From Fodinibacter sp045807225 (lineage in GTDB: Bacteria > Actinomycetota > Actinomycetes > Actinomycetales > Dermatophilaceae), in the NCBI GenBank assembly GCA_045807225.1, contig JBJMHU010000134.1:1-23374 (forward strand): 23,374 nt of DNA. The letters are read 5' to 3'. The stretch's first letter is position 1; each line of letters starts with the position of its first letter. Of this stretch, positions 7,481 through 13,448 are shown one piece after another. The notes beneath the pieces were generated by a model. The model worked only from the letters and a program-made list of their open reading frames with translations, searched no databases and was not told the origin of the DNA. Made by a program: the position numbers and the translations under genes.

Positions 7481-8239
7481 GTGCAGATCGACCCGGGACT
7501 ACCCGTCGCCCTCGCGGTCGTGCTCCTGCTCGCCCTCACCGTCACCATGTACCTGATCGGGCGGCTGCCGCAGCCCGGCTCGACCCTGTTCGCCGCCGCC
7601 CGGGCGATCGTGCAGCTCAGCATCGCGGCGCTGGTGATCGCGGCCGTCGTCACCTCGCTCTGGCTGTCGCTGCTGCTGCTGACCTTCATGTTCGTCATCG
7701 CCGTCGTGACCACGGTGCGCCGGGTCGAGGCGCCGAAGGCCTGGCCGTGGGCGACCCTGGCCATGCTCGCCGGGCTGCTGCCGGTGGTGCTGATCATCCT
7801 GGCGACCCGCACGGTGCCACCCACCGGCATCGCGCTGGTGCCGGTGGTCGGAATCCTCGCCGGCAACACCATGAACGGGCACACGCTCACCTGCCGCCGG
7901 GCCTTCGCCGCGCTGCGGGAGGAGAAGGGCCAGTACGAGGCCGCCCTCTCGCTGGGCCTGACCCGGTCGCAGTCGGTCGGCGAGATCGTGCATCGGCGGG
8001 TGCCCGAGGCACTCATCCCCGGCCTGGACCAGGTGCGCACCGCCGGGGTCGTCACGCTCCCGGGCGCCTTCATCGGGGTGCTGCTCGGCGGCGGCTCGCC
8101 CGCGCAGGCCGCAGCCGCCCAGGTGCTCGTGCTGATGGGCATCATGGCGGCGCAGACGACCACCGCCGTGGTGGCCGAGCGGCTGATCGGCGAGGCACTG
8201 CTGCTGCCGGCCGACCTCAAGGCGTCGCTGCAGCCCTGA
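7481..8239 (+). CDS. UPF0014 family ABC-type permease (FetB-like)
   Basis: 252-residue integral membrane protein of UPF0014; the E. coli member FetB (259 residues) works with the ATPase FetA in iron export. About seven hydrophobic segments are visible (for example ALAVVLLLALTVTMYLIG, SIAALVIAAVVTSLWLSLLLL, VPVVGILAGN). The family core VGILAGNTMNGHTLTCRRAF (125-144), EAALSLGLTRSQ and GVVTLPGAFIGVLLGG are present. No ATP-binding partner gene is adjacent on either side, so its ATPase, if any, is encoded elsewhere. It runs divergently from rplS. GTG 7481 was preferred to GTG 7475 because of the TACGGT spacing and fit to family length; the longer upstream open frame from 7328 does not look like protein. 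Substrate is unknown; iron is only a family-based guess. Confidence 0.88.
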   Translation: MQIDPGLPVALAVVLLLALTVTMYLIGRLPQPGSTLFAAARAIVQLSIAALVIAAVVTSLWLSLLLLTFMFVIAVVTTVRRVEAPKAWPWATLAMLAGLLPVVLIILATRTVPPTGIALVPVVGILAGNTMNGHTLTCRRAFAALREEKGQYEAALSLGLTRSQSVGEIVHRRVPEALIPGLDQVRTAGVVTLPGAFIGVLLGGGSPAQAAAAQVLVLMGIMAAQTTTAVVAERLIGEALLLPADLKASLQP

Positions 8240-8243
8240 CGCC

Positions 8244-9071
8244 TCAGGCCGCCAGCCGCTCCAGCCGCTGCAGCAGGCGCGACCGCTCGTCGGCGCTCAG
8301 GGCCACCTCGAGCGCGGTGAGCCACTCCTCCACCTCGCCCGGCCGCAGCGGCCGGTGCTCCGTCGGCTCCCCCGGGGTGCGCACGGTGAGCGAGTCATGG
8401 GTCACCGTGACGTGCCGCCCGGGCAGGTGCTTGGCGAGCACGAAGCCGGTGGTGAAGTGCGAGCCCGGGTAGGTGCTCGTGAAGTGGTGTCCGATGACGA
8501 CGTCGACCGGCATCACCGGCAGCTCGTCGGTGGTGTGGGCGACCTCCCAGCCGCCCTCGCGCCAGCGGTCGAGCACCCACCCACCGGCCGTCTCGCGCAC
8601 CCGGTGACGCCACCCCGGCGGGTGCTCGTCGTGTGCACCGTCCTCCAACGGGATGGGGCGCAACACGCTCATCCCGAACCCGGGGTCGCACAGCAGGCGC
8701 CGGCCGTCGAGCACCACCTCGACCACCATGTGCGTGCGCCCCTGCTGCGCGCCCGAGCGGGGGTCGCCGACCCGGCCCAGGTGCCGCCGCACCCGGTAGC
8801 CGAGCCGGTGCAGGGCGGCGGCGAAGACCGTGCTGTGCTCGAAGCAGTAGCCGCCCCGGCCGCGGCCGACGAACTTCTCCTGGAGGGCGCCGAGGGAGAC
8901 GCCCGGGTGCCCGCCGAGCAGCACGTCGATGTTGTCGAACGTGAAGGTGCGCACATGCGCCTCGTGCAGCTCGGCGAGCGCCGCCGGGCTGGGTGCACGC
9001 GCCGCGACGCCCAGTCGCCCCAGGTACCCCTGGAGGTCGAGGACCTCGACCCCCCAGTTCTCGCTCGGCAC
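8244..9071 (-). CDS. Arylamine N-acetyltransferase
   Basis: Acetyl-CoA dependent enzyme that acetylates arylamines and hydrazines; mycobacterial NAT can act on isoniazid. 275 residues, the family's usual length. The Cys-His-Asp triad is visible: Cys76 in RGRGGYCFEHS, His114 in GRTHMVVEV and Asp129 in LLCDPGFG. The N-terminal FTFDNIDVLLGGHPGVSL (43-60) is also characteristic. It converges on the permease gene (4 bases between stops) and diverges from the serine hydrolase gene across 54 bases. The GTG at 9071 is preceded at 6 bases by TACGGT, supporting a leaderless start; the long frame extending upstream to 10004 is antisense to the next gene and rejected. Natural substrate is unknown. Confidence 0.93.
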   Translation of the reverse strand: MPSENWGVEVLDLQGYLGRLGVAARAPSPAALAELHEAHVRTFTFDNIDVLLGGHPGVSLGALQEKFVGRGRGGYCFEHSTVFAAALHRLGYRVRRHLGRVGDPRSGAQQGRTHMVVEVVLDGRRLLCDPGFGMSVLRPIPLEDGAHDEHPPGWRHRVRETAGGWVLDRWREGGWEVAHTTDELPVMPVDVVIGHHFTSTYPGSHFTTGFVLAKHLPGRHVTVTHDSLTVRTPGEPTEHRPLRPGEVEEWLTALEVALSADERSRLLQRLERLAA

Positions 9072-9077
9072 CGCTCC

Positions 9078-9083
9078 ACCGTA
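9078..9083 (-). promoter_or_regulatory. Candidate leaderless -10 (TACGGT) for the NAT gene
   Basis: TACGGT on the minus strand, then GGAGCG and the GTG start. The 54-base spacer also carries the opposing hexamer at 9113-9118, so both divergent genes appear to be transcribed from back-to-back leaderless promoters. Confidence 0.5.
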
Positions 9084-9112
9084 AACCGCTGTCCCTCGAT
9101 CGTCATCGTCGC

Positions 9113-9118
9113 TACCTT
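9113..9118 (+). promoter_or_regulatory. Candidate leaderless -10 (TACCTT) for the serine hydrolase
   Basis: TACCTT lies 7 bases before the ATG at 9126, with no Shine-Dalgarno site. No convincing -35 is seen. Confidence 0.45.
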
Positions 9119-9125
9119 CGGCCAC

Positions 9126-10127
9126 ATGGGCTCGTTGAATGACGTGGTGGATGACGCCGTACGCCGCTGCGGGTTCTCCGGGGTGGTCCGCGTCGACCGG
9201 GCCGGGACGACCGAGCTGGCCACCGCCTACGGGTTCGCCGACCGCGCCCACGCAGTGGCCAACACGGTGGAGACGCAGTTCGCGACCGCCAGCGCCTCCA
9301 AGACGCTCACCGCGCTGGCGGTCATGGCACTGGTCGACCGCGGCACGTTGGCCCTCGGCACCACCGCCCGCTCGCTGCTCGGCGACGACCTCCGGCTGAT
9401 CGCCGACGACGTCACGGTCGAGCACCTGCTGGCCCACCGCTCGGGCATCGGTGACTACTTCGACGAGGCCGTTGTCGACGAGGTCACCGACTACGTGATG
9501 CCGGTGCCGGTGCACCAGCTGGTGACCACCGAGCAGTGGCTGCCGGTGCTCGACGGACACGAGACCGTGTTCCGCGCCGGCGAAGGGTTCGCCTACAACA
9601 ACGGTGGCTACGTCGTGCTGGCCCTGCTCGCCGAGCGGGCCAGCGGCGTCGCCTTCCACGAGCTGGTGCGAACCCTGGTGTGCGAGCCGGCGGGAATGCT
9701 CGACACGGCGTTCCTGAGGTCGGACGAGCTGCCGGGTCGAGCCGCCCACGGCTACCTGCGGGCCGACGGCCTGCGCACCAACGTGCTCCACCTGCCGGTG
9801 GTCGGCACCGGGGACGGCGGCATCTACTCGACAGCGTCCGACATCAGCGCGTTCTGGGACTCGCTCTTCGCCGGCCGCGTCGTCCCGCTCGAGCGGCTCG
9901 GCGAGATGCTGCGACCGCACAGCGATTCGCCTGACGAGGACAGTCGGTACGGCCTCGGGTTCCACCTCCACGCCACCACCGACACGGTCTGGCTCGAGGG
10001 ACACGACGCAGGCGTGTCGTTCGCCAGCGTGCGCCGGCCCTCGACGGCCGTGACCTACACGGTGATCGCCAACTGGTCCGACGGCGCATGGCCCGTCGTC
10101 CGGGCGCTCAGCGACGCCGTTTCGTGA
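9126..10127 (+). CDS. Beta-lactamase-fold serine hydrolase (class C / S12 type)
   Basis: 333-residue member of the class C beta-lactamase/DD-peptidase/esterase superfamily. The SxxK motif is Ser56-Ala-Ser-Lys59 in ATASASKTLTALAVMAL; the YxN motif is Tyr157-Asn-Asn159 in FAYNNGGYVVLALL; VEHLLAHRSGIGDY (98-111) and GDGGIYSTASDISAFWDSLF are typical surroundings. The third box, KTG in classical enzymes, appears to be GHDAG near the C-terminus, as in esterase-like members. No signal peptide or membrane segment is seen, so it is probably cytoplasmic and an esterase or amidase rather than a cell-wall enzyme. Its last 20 bases overlap the 3' end of convergent trmD. The ATG at 9126 fits domain start and the TACCTT spacing. 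Substrate unknown. Confidence 0.9.
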   Translation: MGSLNDVVDDAVRRCGFSGVVRVDRAGTTELATAYGFADRAHAVANTVETQFATASASKTLTALAVMALVDRGTLALGTTARSLLGDDLRLIADDVTVEHLLAHRSGIGDYFDEAVVDEVTDYVMPVPVHQLVTTEQWLPVLDGHETVFRAGEGFAYNNGGYVVLALLAERASGVAFHELVRTLVCEPAGMLDTAFLRSDELPGRAAHGYLRADGLRTNVLHLPVVGTGDGGIYSTASDISAFWDSLFAGRVVPLERLGEMLRPHSDSPDEDSRYGLGFHLHATTDTVWLEGHDAGVSFASVRRPSTAVTYTVIANWSDGAWPVVRALSDAVS

Positions 10128-11328
10128 GGTCGACGGCGCCGGGGTAGGTGGGTTCGCCCGGCACCAGCCGGTAGCCGGCGCGCCGGTAGAACCGCTGGTT
10201 CCCCTCCTCGAGGATGCCGGTCGTCAGCCAGTAGGCGGTCACCGACGGGGGCGCCGGCGACTCCCCCAGCGCCAGCAGCTCGCGGCCGAGGCCCCGGCCC
10301 TGGAGGTCGGGGGCCACCATCAGCCGGCCCACCTCCCAGGAGGTCGGGTCGACCGGGCGCACCCGCCCCCGCACCGACCCGACCAGCCGCCCGGCTGAGC
10401 CGTCGACGGATCGCACGCGCACGGCATACGTGGTCCACTCCCCCAGCGCGGCGACGACGTCGTCGAGCTCCTCGACCAACGGCGGCACGACCCAGCGGCC
10501 CTGCGCCGCAAGCCCTTCGCGCACCCAGCAGGCCCGCTGCAGCACGAGCAGCTCGGCGGCATCGGCCGGCGTCGCGGCCCGGACGTCGAGATCGGCGAGC
10601 GCCCCCACCGTGGCCGACGCCGGAAGCAGGTCAGGGCGCCGGGATGCCGTGCGCTCGAGCCGCTGCTGGTGCCGCCACGCGGCGATCGCCCCGTGGTCAC
10701 CGGACAGCAACACCGGCGGCACAAGGCGCAGCGTGCCGGCGTCGTCCCAGGAGGCCGGGCGGGTGTAGACGGGGTACTCGAGCAGCCCGTCCTCGTGCGA
10801 CTCCTCGACGAGCGATGCGGCGTTGCCGACCACTCCGGGCAGCAGCCGCCCCACCGCCTCGACCATCGCCAGCACCGCCACCTCGCCGCCGTTGAGCACG
10901 TAGTCGCCGAGCGAGACGACCGTCACCGGCATCCGGTCGGCGGCGTGCTCGTAGACCCGTTCGTCGATCCCCTCGTAGCGCCCGCACGCGAACGCCAGCC
11001 ACGGCTCGCCGGCGAGCGAGCGCGCCAGCGCCTGGCTGAACGGCACCCCGCCCGGGCCGGGCACGACGAGGTGCGGCACCGCGGCATCGTCGGCAGGTCC
11101 CGAGGCCACGACGGCGTCGAGGGCCTCGGCCCACGGCCGCGGCGTCATCACCATGCCGGCGCCGCCGCCGAAGGGGCTGTCGTCGACGGTGCGGTGCCGG
11201 TCGTGAGCGAAGTCGCGCAGGTCGTGCACGTGCAGGTCGAGGATGCCGTCGCGCCGCGCCTTGCCGATGAGCGACAGGTCGAGCGGCGCGAGGTACTCGG
11301 GGAAGATCGTGACGACGTCGACGCGCAC
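10108..11328 (-). CDS. trmD: tRNA (guanine37-N1)-methyltransferase TrmD fused to a GNAT acetyltransferase domain
   Basis: 406 residues against about 230-255 for normal TrmD. Residues 1-235 are SPOUT-class TrmD, which makes m1G37 in tRNA: MRVDVVTIFPEYL, SPFGGGAGMVM (51-61), CGRYEGIDERV (115-125), the knot VVSLGDYVLNGGEVAVLAMVEA (137-158) and PPVLLSGDHGAIAAWRHQQRLERTASRRPDLL (204-235). Residues 247-401 are a GNAT domain: VRAATPADAAELLVLQ, the acetyl-CoA loop GRLMVAPDLQGRGLGRELL (334-352) and NQRFYRRAGYRLVPG (377-391). No stop or frameshift separates them. By my alignment the catalytic Asp169 of E. coli TrmD falls at Glu176 (VEESHEDG). The GTG at 11328 begins 6 bases after rimM ends. The 3' end overlaps the convergent hydrolase gene by 20 bases. 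The acetyl acceptor is unknown. Confidence 0.93.
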   Translation of the reverse strand: MRVDVVTIFPEYLAPLDLSLIGKARRDGILDLHVHDLRDFAHDRHRTVDDSPFGGGAGMVMTPRPWAEALDAVVASGPADDAAVPHLVVPGPGGVPFSQALARSLAGEPWLAFACGRYEGIDERVYEHAADRMPVTVVSLGDYVLNGGEVAVLAMVEAVGRLLPGVVGNAASLVEESHEDGLLEYPVYTRPASWDDAGTLRLVPPVLLSGDHGAIAAWRHQQRLERTASRRPDLLPASATVGALADLDVRAATPADAAELLVLQRACWVREGLAAQGRWVVPPLVEELDDVVAALGEWTTYAVRVRSVDGSAGRLVGSVRGRVRPVDPTSWEVGRLMVAPDLQGRGLGRELLALGESPAPPSVTAYWLTTGILEEGNQRFYRRAGYRLVPGEPTYPGAVDLTKRRR

Positions 11329-11334
11329 GGTGGT

Positions 11335-11871
11335 TCAGACCCCGAGGTCGAGCAGCCCGGGCGGCGCGTCGACGACGACCCGGCCCGCCTCGAGGTCGAC
11401 CTCGGGCACGAGCGCCGTCACGAACGGCACCTGCGCCTCCCGGCCGTCGGGCAGCAGGATGACCAGCCGGTCCTGGGCGGCGCCGAGCTCGAGCCCACCC
11501 ACCTCGCCGAGCACCGTGCCGGCCGGGTCGACGACGGTCAGCCCGCGCAGCTGGTCCTCGGTGAAGACGTCGTCCTCGTCGTCGTCGGGCAGGACGTCGG
11601 CGGCGTCGACGACCAGCCGGGTGCCGCGCAGCGACTCGGCACCCGTGCGGTCGGGGATCTCCTCGAACGCCACGAGCCAGACCCCGTTGTGCACCCGGGT
11701 CGAGCGCACGGTCAGCGCGCGGGGGACGCCGGTGCCGGCGACGGCCTCGGTGTCGATGACCGTGCCCACGGCCAGGCGCCGGTCCGGCTCGTCGGTGTGC
11801 AGCTGCACCGTCACCTCACCGAGCAGCCCGTGCGGCTTTCCGATCCGGGCGATGACGGTGCTCGAGCTCAC
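11335..11871 (-). CDS. rimM: Ribosome maturation factor RimM
   Basis: Binds S19 and helps assemble the 3' (head) domain of 16S rRNA in the 30S subunit. 178 residues, normal length. The N-terminal RimM domain starts STVIARIGKPHGLLGEVTVQLHTDEPDRRL (4-33) and includes HNGVWLVAFEEIPDRTGAESLRGTRLVV (61-88). An acidic linker PDDDEDD (95-101) leads into the PRC-barrel domain with FTEDQLRGLTVVD and GEVGGLELGAAQDRLVI, ending VPFVTALVPEVDLEAGRVVVDAPPGLLDL. The GTG at 11871 gives the expected N-terminus. The gene lies between khpA (93-base gap with a strong hairpin) and trmD (6-base gap), as is standard for the S16 operon. Confidence 0.95.
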   Translation of the reverse strand: MSSSTVIARIGKPHGLLGEVTVQLHTDEPDRRLAVGTVIDTEAVAGTGVPRALTVRSTRVHNGVWLVAFEEIPDRTGAESLRGTRLVVDAADVLPDDDEDDVFTEDQLRGLTVVDPAGTVLGEVGGLELGAAQDRLVILLPDGREAQVPFVTALVPEVDLEAGRVVVDAPPGLLDLGV

Positions 11872-11907
11872 GGGGACATCCTGTCGGAGTTGTCGGTACG
11901 ACCACGA

Positions 11908-11951
11908 ACGGCGGGGGTGCCGGGGAGTCTCCTCCCGGCATCCCCCGCCGT
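11908..11951 (-). terminator. Strong intra-operon hairpin between khpA and rimM
   Basis: Arms 11908-11925 and 11933-11951 pair over about 17 GC-rich positions (acggcggggg against cccccgccgt at the base, one bulged t at 11941), loop of about 7 bases. No T-run follows on the minus strand. It may be a partial terminator or an RNA-processing/stability element lowering rimM-trmD output relative to rpsP-khpA. Confidence 0.6.
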
Positions 11952-11964
11952 GACGCGGGTCGGG

Positions 11965-12207
11965 TCAGCGGACCCGGTCGGTGTCGACGATGTCGATGCG
12001 GATCTGGCGACCACCCGAGAGAGCGCCCATCACGGTGCGCAGCGCGCTGGCCGTGCGCCCGGAGCGGCCGATGACGCGGCCGAGGTCGTCGGGGTGCACG
12101 CGCACCTCGAGCACCTCACCGCGGCGCAGGTCCTTGCGGCGCACCTGCACCTCGTCCTTGTGGTCGACGATGCTCGTCACGAGGTGCTCGAGAGCCTCCT
12201 CGAGCAC
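11965..12207 (-). CDS. khpA: KH-domain RNA-binding protein KhpA
   Basis: Small single-KH RNA-binding protein; in Firmicutes KhpA pairs with KhpB (Jag/EloR) and affects cell division and small-RNA biology. 80 residues: VLEEALEHLVTSIVDHKDEVQVRR, EVLEVRVHPDDLGRVIGRSGRTASALRTVMGAL. The GXXG loop is Gly47-Arg-Ser-Gly50, intact. The GTG at 12207 begins 2 bases after the rpsP stop, the usual rpsP-khpA spacing in Gram-positives, so the two are co-transcribed and probably coupled. Upstream open frame through rpsP is antisense-like noise in a different frame and is excluded. Confidence 0.93.
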   Translation of the reverse strand: MLEEALEHLVTSIVDHKDEVQVRRKDLRRGEVLEVRVHPDDLGRVIGRSGRTASALRTVMGALSGGRQIRIDIVDTDRVR

Positions 12208-12209
12208 GG

Positions 12210-12746
12210 TCAGGCCTGCTCGCCGTCGGTGGCCTCGGCCGCGGGGGCCTCGGCCGGGGCGGCCGGGGTCTCGGCCGGGGCGGCCGGGGTCTCGGCCGGG
12301 GTGTCGGCCGCAGCCTCGGCGGCGGGCGCCTCGGCCGCCGGCTCGGCCCTCTTGGCAGCGCGCTTCTTCGGCGTGGTGGCGCCGGTGCCGTCGTCGCTCG
12401 TCTTGCCGGCGGCGGCGAGGGCGGCCTCGTAGAGGTCCTTCTTGGGGGTCTTGGCGGCCTTGACGCGCAAGGTGCCCTCGGTGCCGGGCTCGCCCTTGTA
12501 CTTCTGCCAGTCGCCGGTGATCTTCAGCAGGGCGGCGACGGCCTCGGTGGGCTGGGCGCCGTTGCTGAGCCAGTACTGCGCGCGCTCGCTGTCGATCTGG
12601 ATGAGCGAGGGCTCCTCGGTGGGGTGGTACTTGCCGATCTCCTCGATGGCCCGGCCATCGCGCTTGGTGCGCGAGTCCATGACGACGACGCGGTAGAACG
12701 GTGCACGGATCTTGCCCATGCGCTTGAGTCGGATCTTGACGGCCAC
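12210..12746 (-). CDS. rpsP: 30S ribosomal protein S16 with long Ala/Pro/Glu tail
   Basis: Small-subunit protein needed for early 30S assembly. From the GTG at 12746 it is 178 residues: MAVKIRLKRMGKIRAPFYRVVVMDSRTKRDGRAIEEIGKYHP is standard S16, with SERAQYWLSNGAQPTEAVAALLKITGDWQKYKG (53-85). The S16 fold ends near 95; the remaining 80 residues are a Lys-rich linker then a low-complexity tail with two copies of PAETPAA (150-163). S16 is 80-100 residues in most bacteria, though actinobacterial S16 is often longer. GTG 12746 was preferred to GTG 12758 because it restores the family MAVKI start and leaves 11 bases after GTGGAG, whereas the GGAG overlaps the upstream GTG. First gene of rpsP-khpA-rimM-trmD. 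Confidence 0.95.
   Translation of the reverse strand: MAVKIRLKRMGKIRAPFYRVVVMDSRTKRDGRAIEEIGKYHPTEEPSLIQIDSERAQYWLSNGAQPTEAVAALLKITGDWQKYKGEPGTEGTLRVKAAKTPKKDLYEAALAAAGKTSDDGTGATTPKKRAAKRAEPAAEAPAAEAAADTPAETPAAPAETPAAPAEAPAAEATDGEQA
12241..12308. repeat. Low-complexity tandem repeat in the rpsP tail
   Basis: Imperfect repeats built from tcggccggggcggccgg, encoding PAETPAA/PAEAPAA units. The pattern is purely coding and GC-rich; there are no unique spacers. Such tracts are prone to length change by slippage. Confidence 0.7.
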
Positions 12747-12786
12747 GGTGGTGGTCACTCCACTTCATCTGGTGAGCACGGCGAGA

Positions 12787-12878
12787 CCGAGCACGGATCG
12801 CTCGGGGTGCCGGATGCTCCGGTGTAGGCGTCCGGTCCGGCGGGCACGAGGTGCTCCGACCGGACGGGTACAGCCGTC
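12787..12878 (-). promoter_or_regulatory. Multi-hairpin rpsP leader with two competing stems
   Basis: Within the 199-base spacer upstream of rpsP, the minus strand can form: hairpin 1, GACGG/CCGTC (12863-12867 with 12874-12878); hairpin 2, a 9-bp stem (12829-12837 with 12858-12866) enclosing gcac-gag-gtgc (12844-12854); hairpin 3, CCGGA/TCCGG (12810-12822); hairpin 4, CCGAGC/GCTCGG (12787-12805). Hairpins 1 and 2 share bases 12863-12866, so they exclude each other, as in an attenuator. Hand-folded only. Confidence 0.5.
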
Positions 12879-12891
12879 CATTCTGCCAGAA
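12863..12891 (-). promoter_or_regulatory. rpsP copy of the rplS/rpsP shared leader block
   Basis: Minus strand TCTGGCAGAATGG, hairpin 1, then CCCGTC; counterpart of 7348-7377. TGG-CAGAAT could be an extended -10 for the S16 operon. No other promoter is obvious in 12747-12945. Confidence 0.6.
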
Positions 12892-12945
12892 CTCCACCGC
12901 TCCCCCGACCACGGCGGTCGGCACCCGGCATCCGCTCGCCTGCCC

Positions 12946-13410
12946 TCACCGGTTGCGCCAGGCGTCCGGCGCGTCGGCCTTGGCGCGCACGGCCGGGGGG
13001 AGGTCACCCCCGAGCACGTCGGTCAGGCTGGTGTCGTCGAGCACCTCGCGCAGGGCGACCCGCACGGCCACCCACACCGTCGGCAGGTGCCGGGCGACGC
13101 CCTCGTAGCTCGTCTCGTGCGGGCGCAGCCCGCGCACCTCGGCGAGCGGGCCGTCCACGGCGCGGAAGACGTCACCGAGCGAGACCTCGGATGCCGGTCG
13201 CGCCAGCGTGTAGCCACCCCTGGCCCCCCGGGTGCTCACCACGAGGTCGGCGGCGCGCAGGTCGGCCACGATGGCCTCGAGGAACTTGCGTGGCAGGTCC
13301 TGGCGCTGGGCCAGGCTCTCGACGCTGATCGGCCCGGCATCCTGCTCCTGCGCCTGCGCGAGCGCCAGCATCGCCCGGACGGCGTACTCGGTGCGCGCGG
13401 AGATGTCCAC
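12946..13410 (-). CDS. Rrf2 family transcriptional regulator without cysteines
   Basis: 154-residue winged-helix regulator of the Rrf2 family (relatives IscR, NsrR, CymR). The N-terminus VDISARTEYAVRAMLALA and the HTH ISVESLAQRQDLPRKFLEAIVADLRAADLVVSTRGARGGYTLARP (28-72) are diagnostic. The loop that carries three Fe-S-binding Cys in IscR and NsrR is here RGLRPHETSYEGVARHLPTVW, and the whole protein contains no Cys, so it cannot hold a cluster the IscR way; CymR-like or metabolite-responsive action is possible. The GTG at 13410 matches the family start; CACGAT lies 6 bases before it, a weak leaderless hexamer. It precedes the rpsP operon on the same strand, but nothing ties it functionally to that operon. 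Confidence 0.9.
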   Translation of the reverse strand: MDISARTEYAVRAMLALAQAQEQDAGPISVESLAQRQDLPRKFLEAIVADLRAADLVVSTRGARGGYTLARPASEVSLGDVFRAVDGPLAEVRGLRPHETSYEGVARHLPTVWVAVRVALREVLDDTSLTDVLGGDLPPAVRAKADAPDAWRNR

Positions 13411-13448
13411 GCCCGCATCGTGGCACAGGGCGGGCGGGTGCCCCGCCG

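Noticed and set aside
8244..10004. Upstream extension of the arylamine N-acetyltransferase frame to 586 codons
   Set aside because: The added part is antisense to the serine hydrolase gene and has no protein-like features; GTG 9071 fits the family start.
12241..12308. Regular repeats that could suggest a CRISPR-like array
   Set aside because: No unique spacers; the repeats are in-frame codons of the S16 tail.
10669..12432. Long plus-strand open frame opposite trmD, rimM and khpA
   Set aside because: Composition is typical of antisense frames and the minus-strand genes have clear family motifs.
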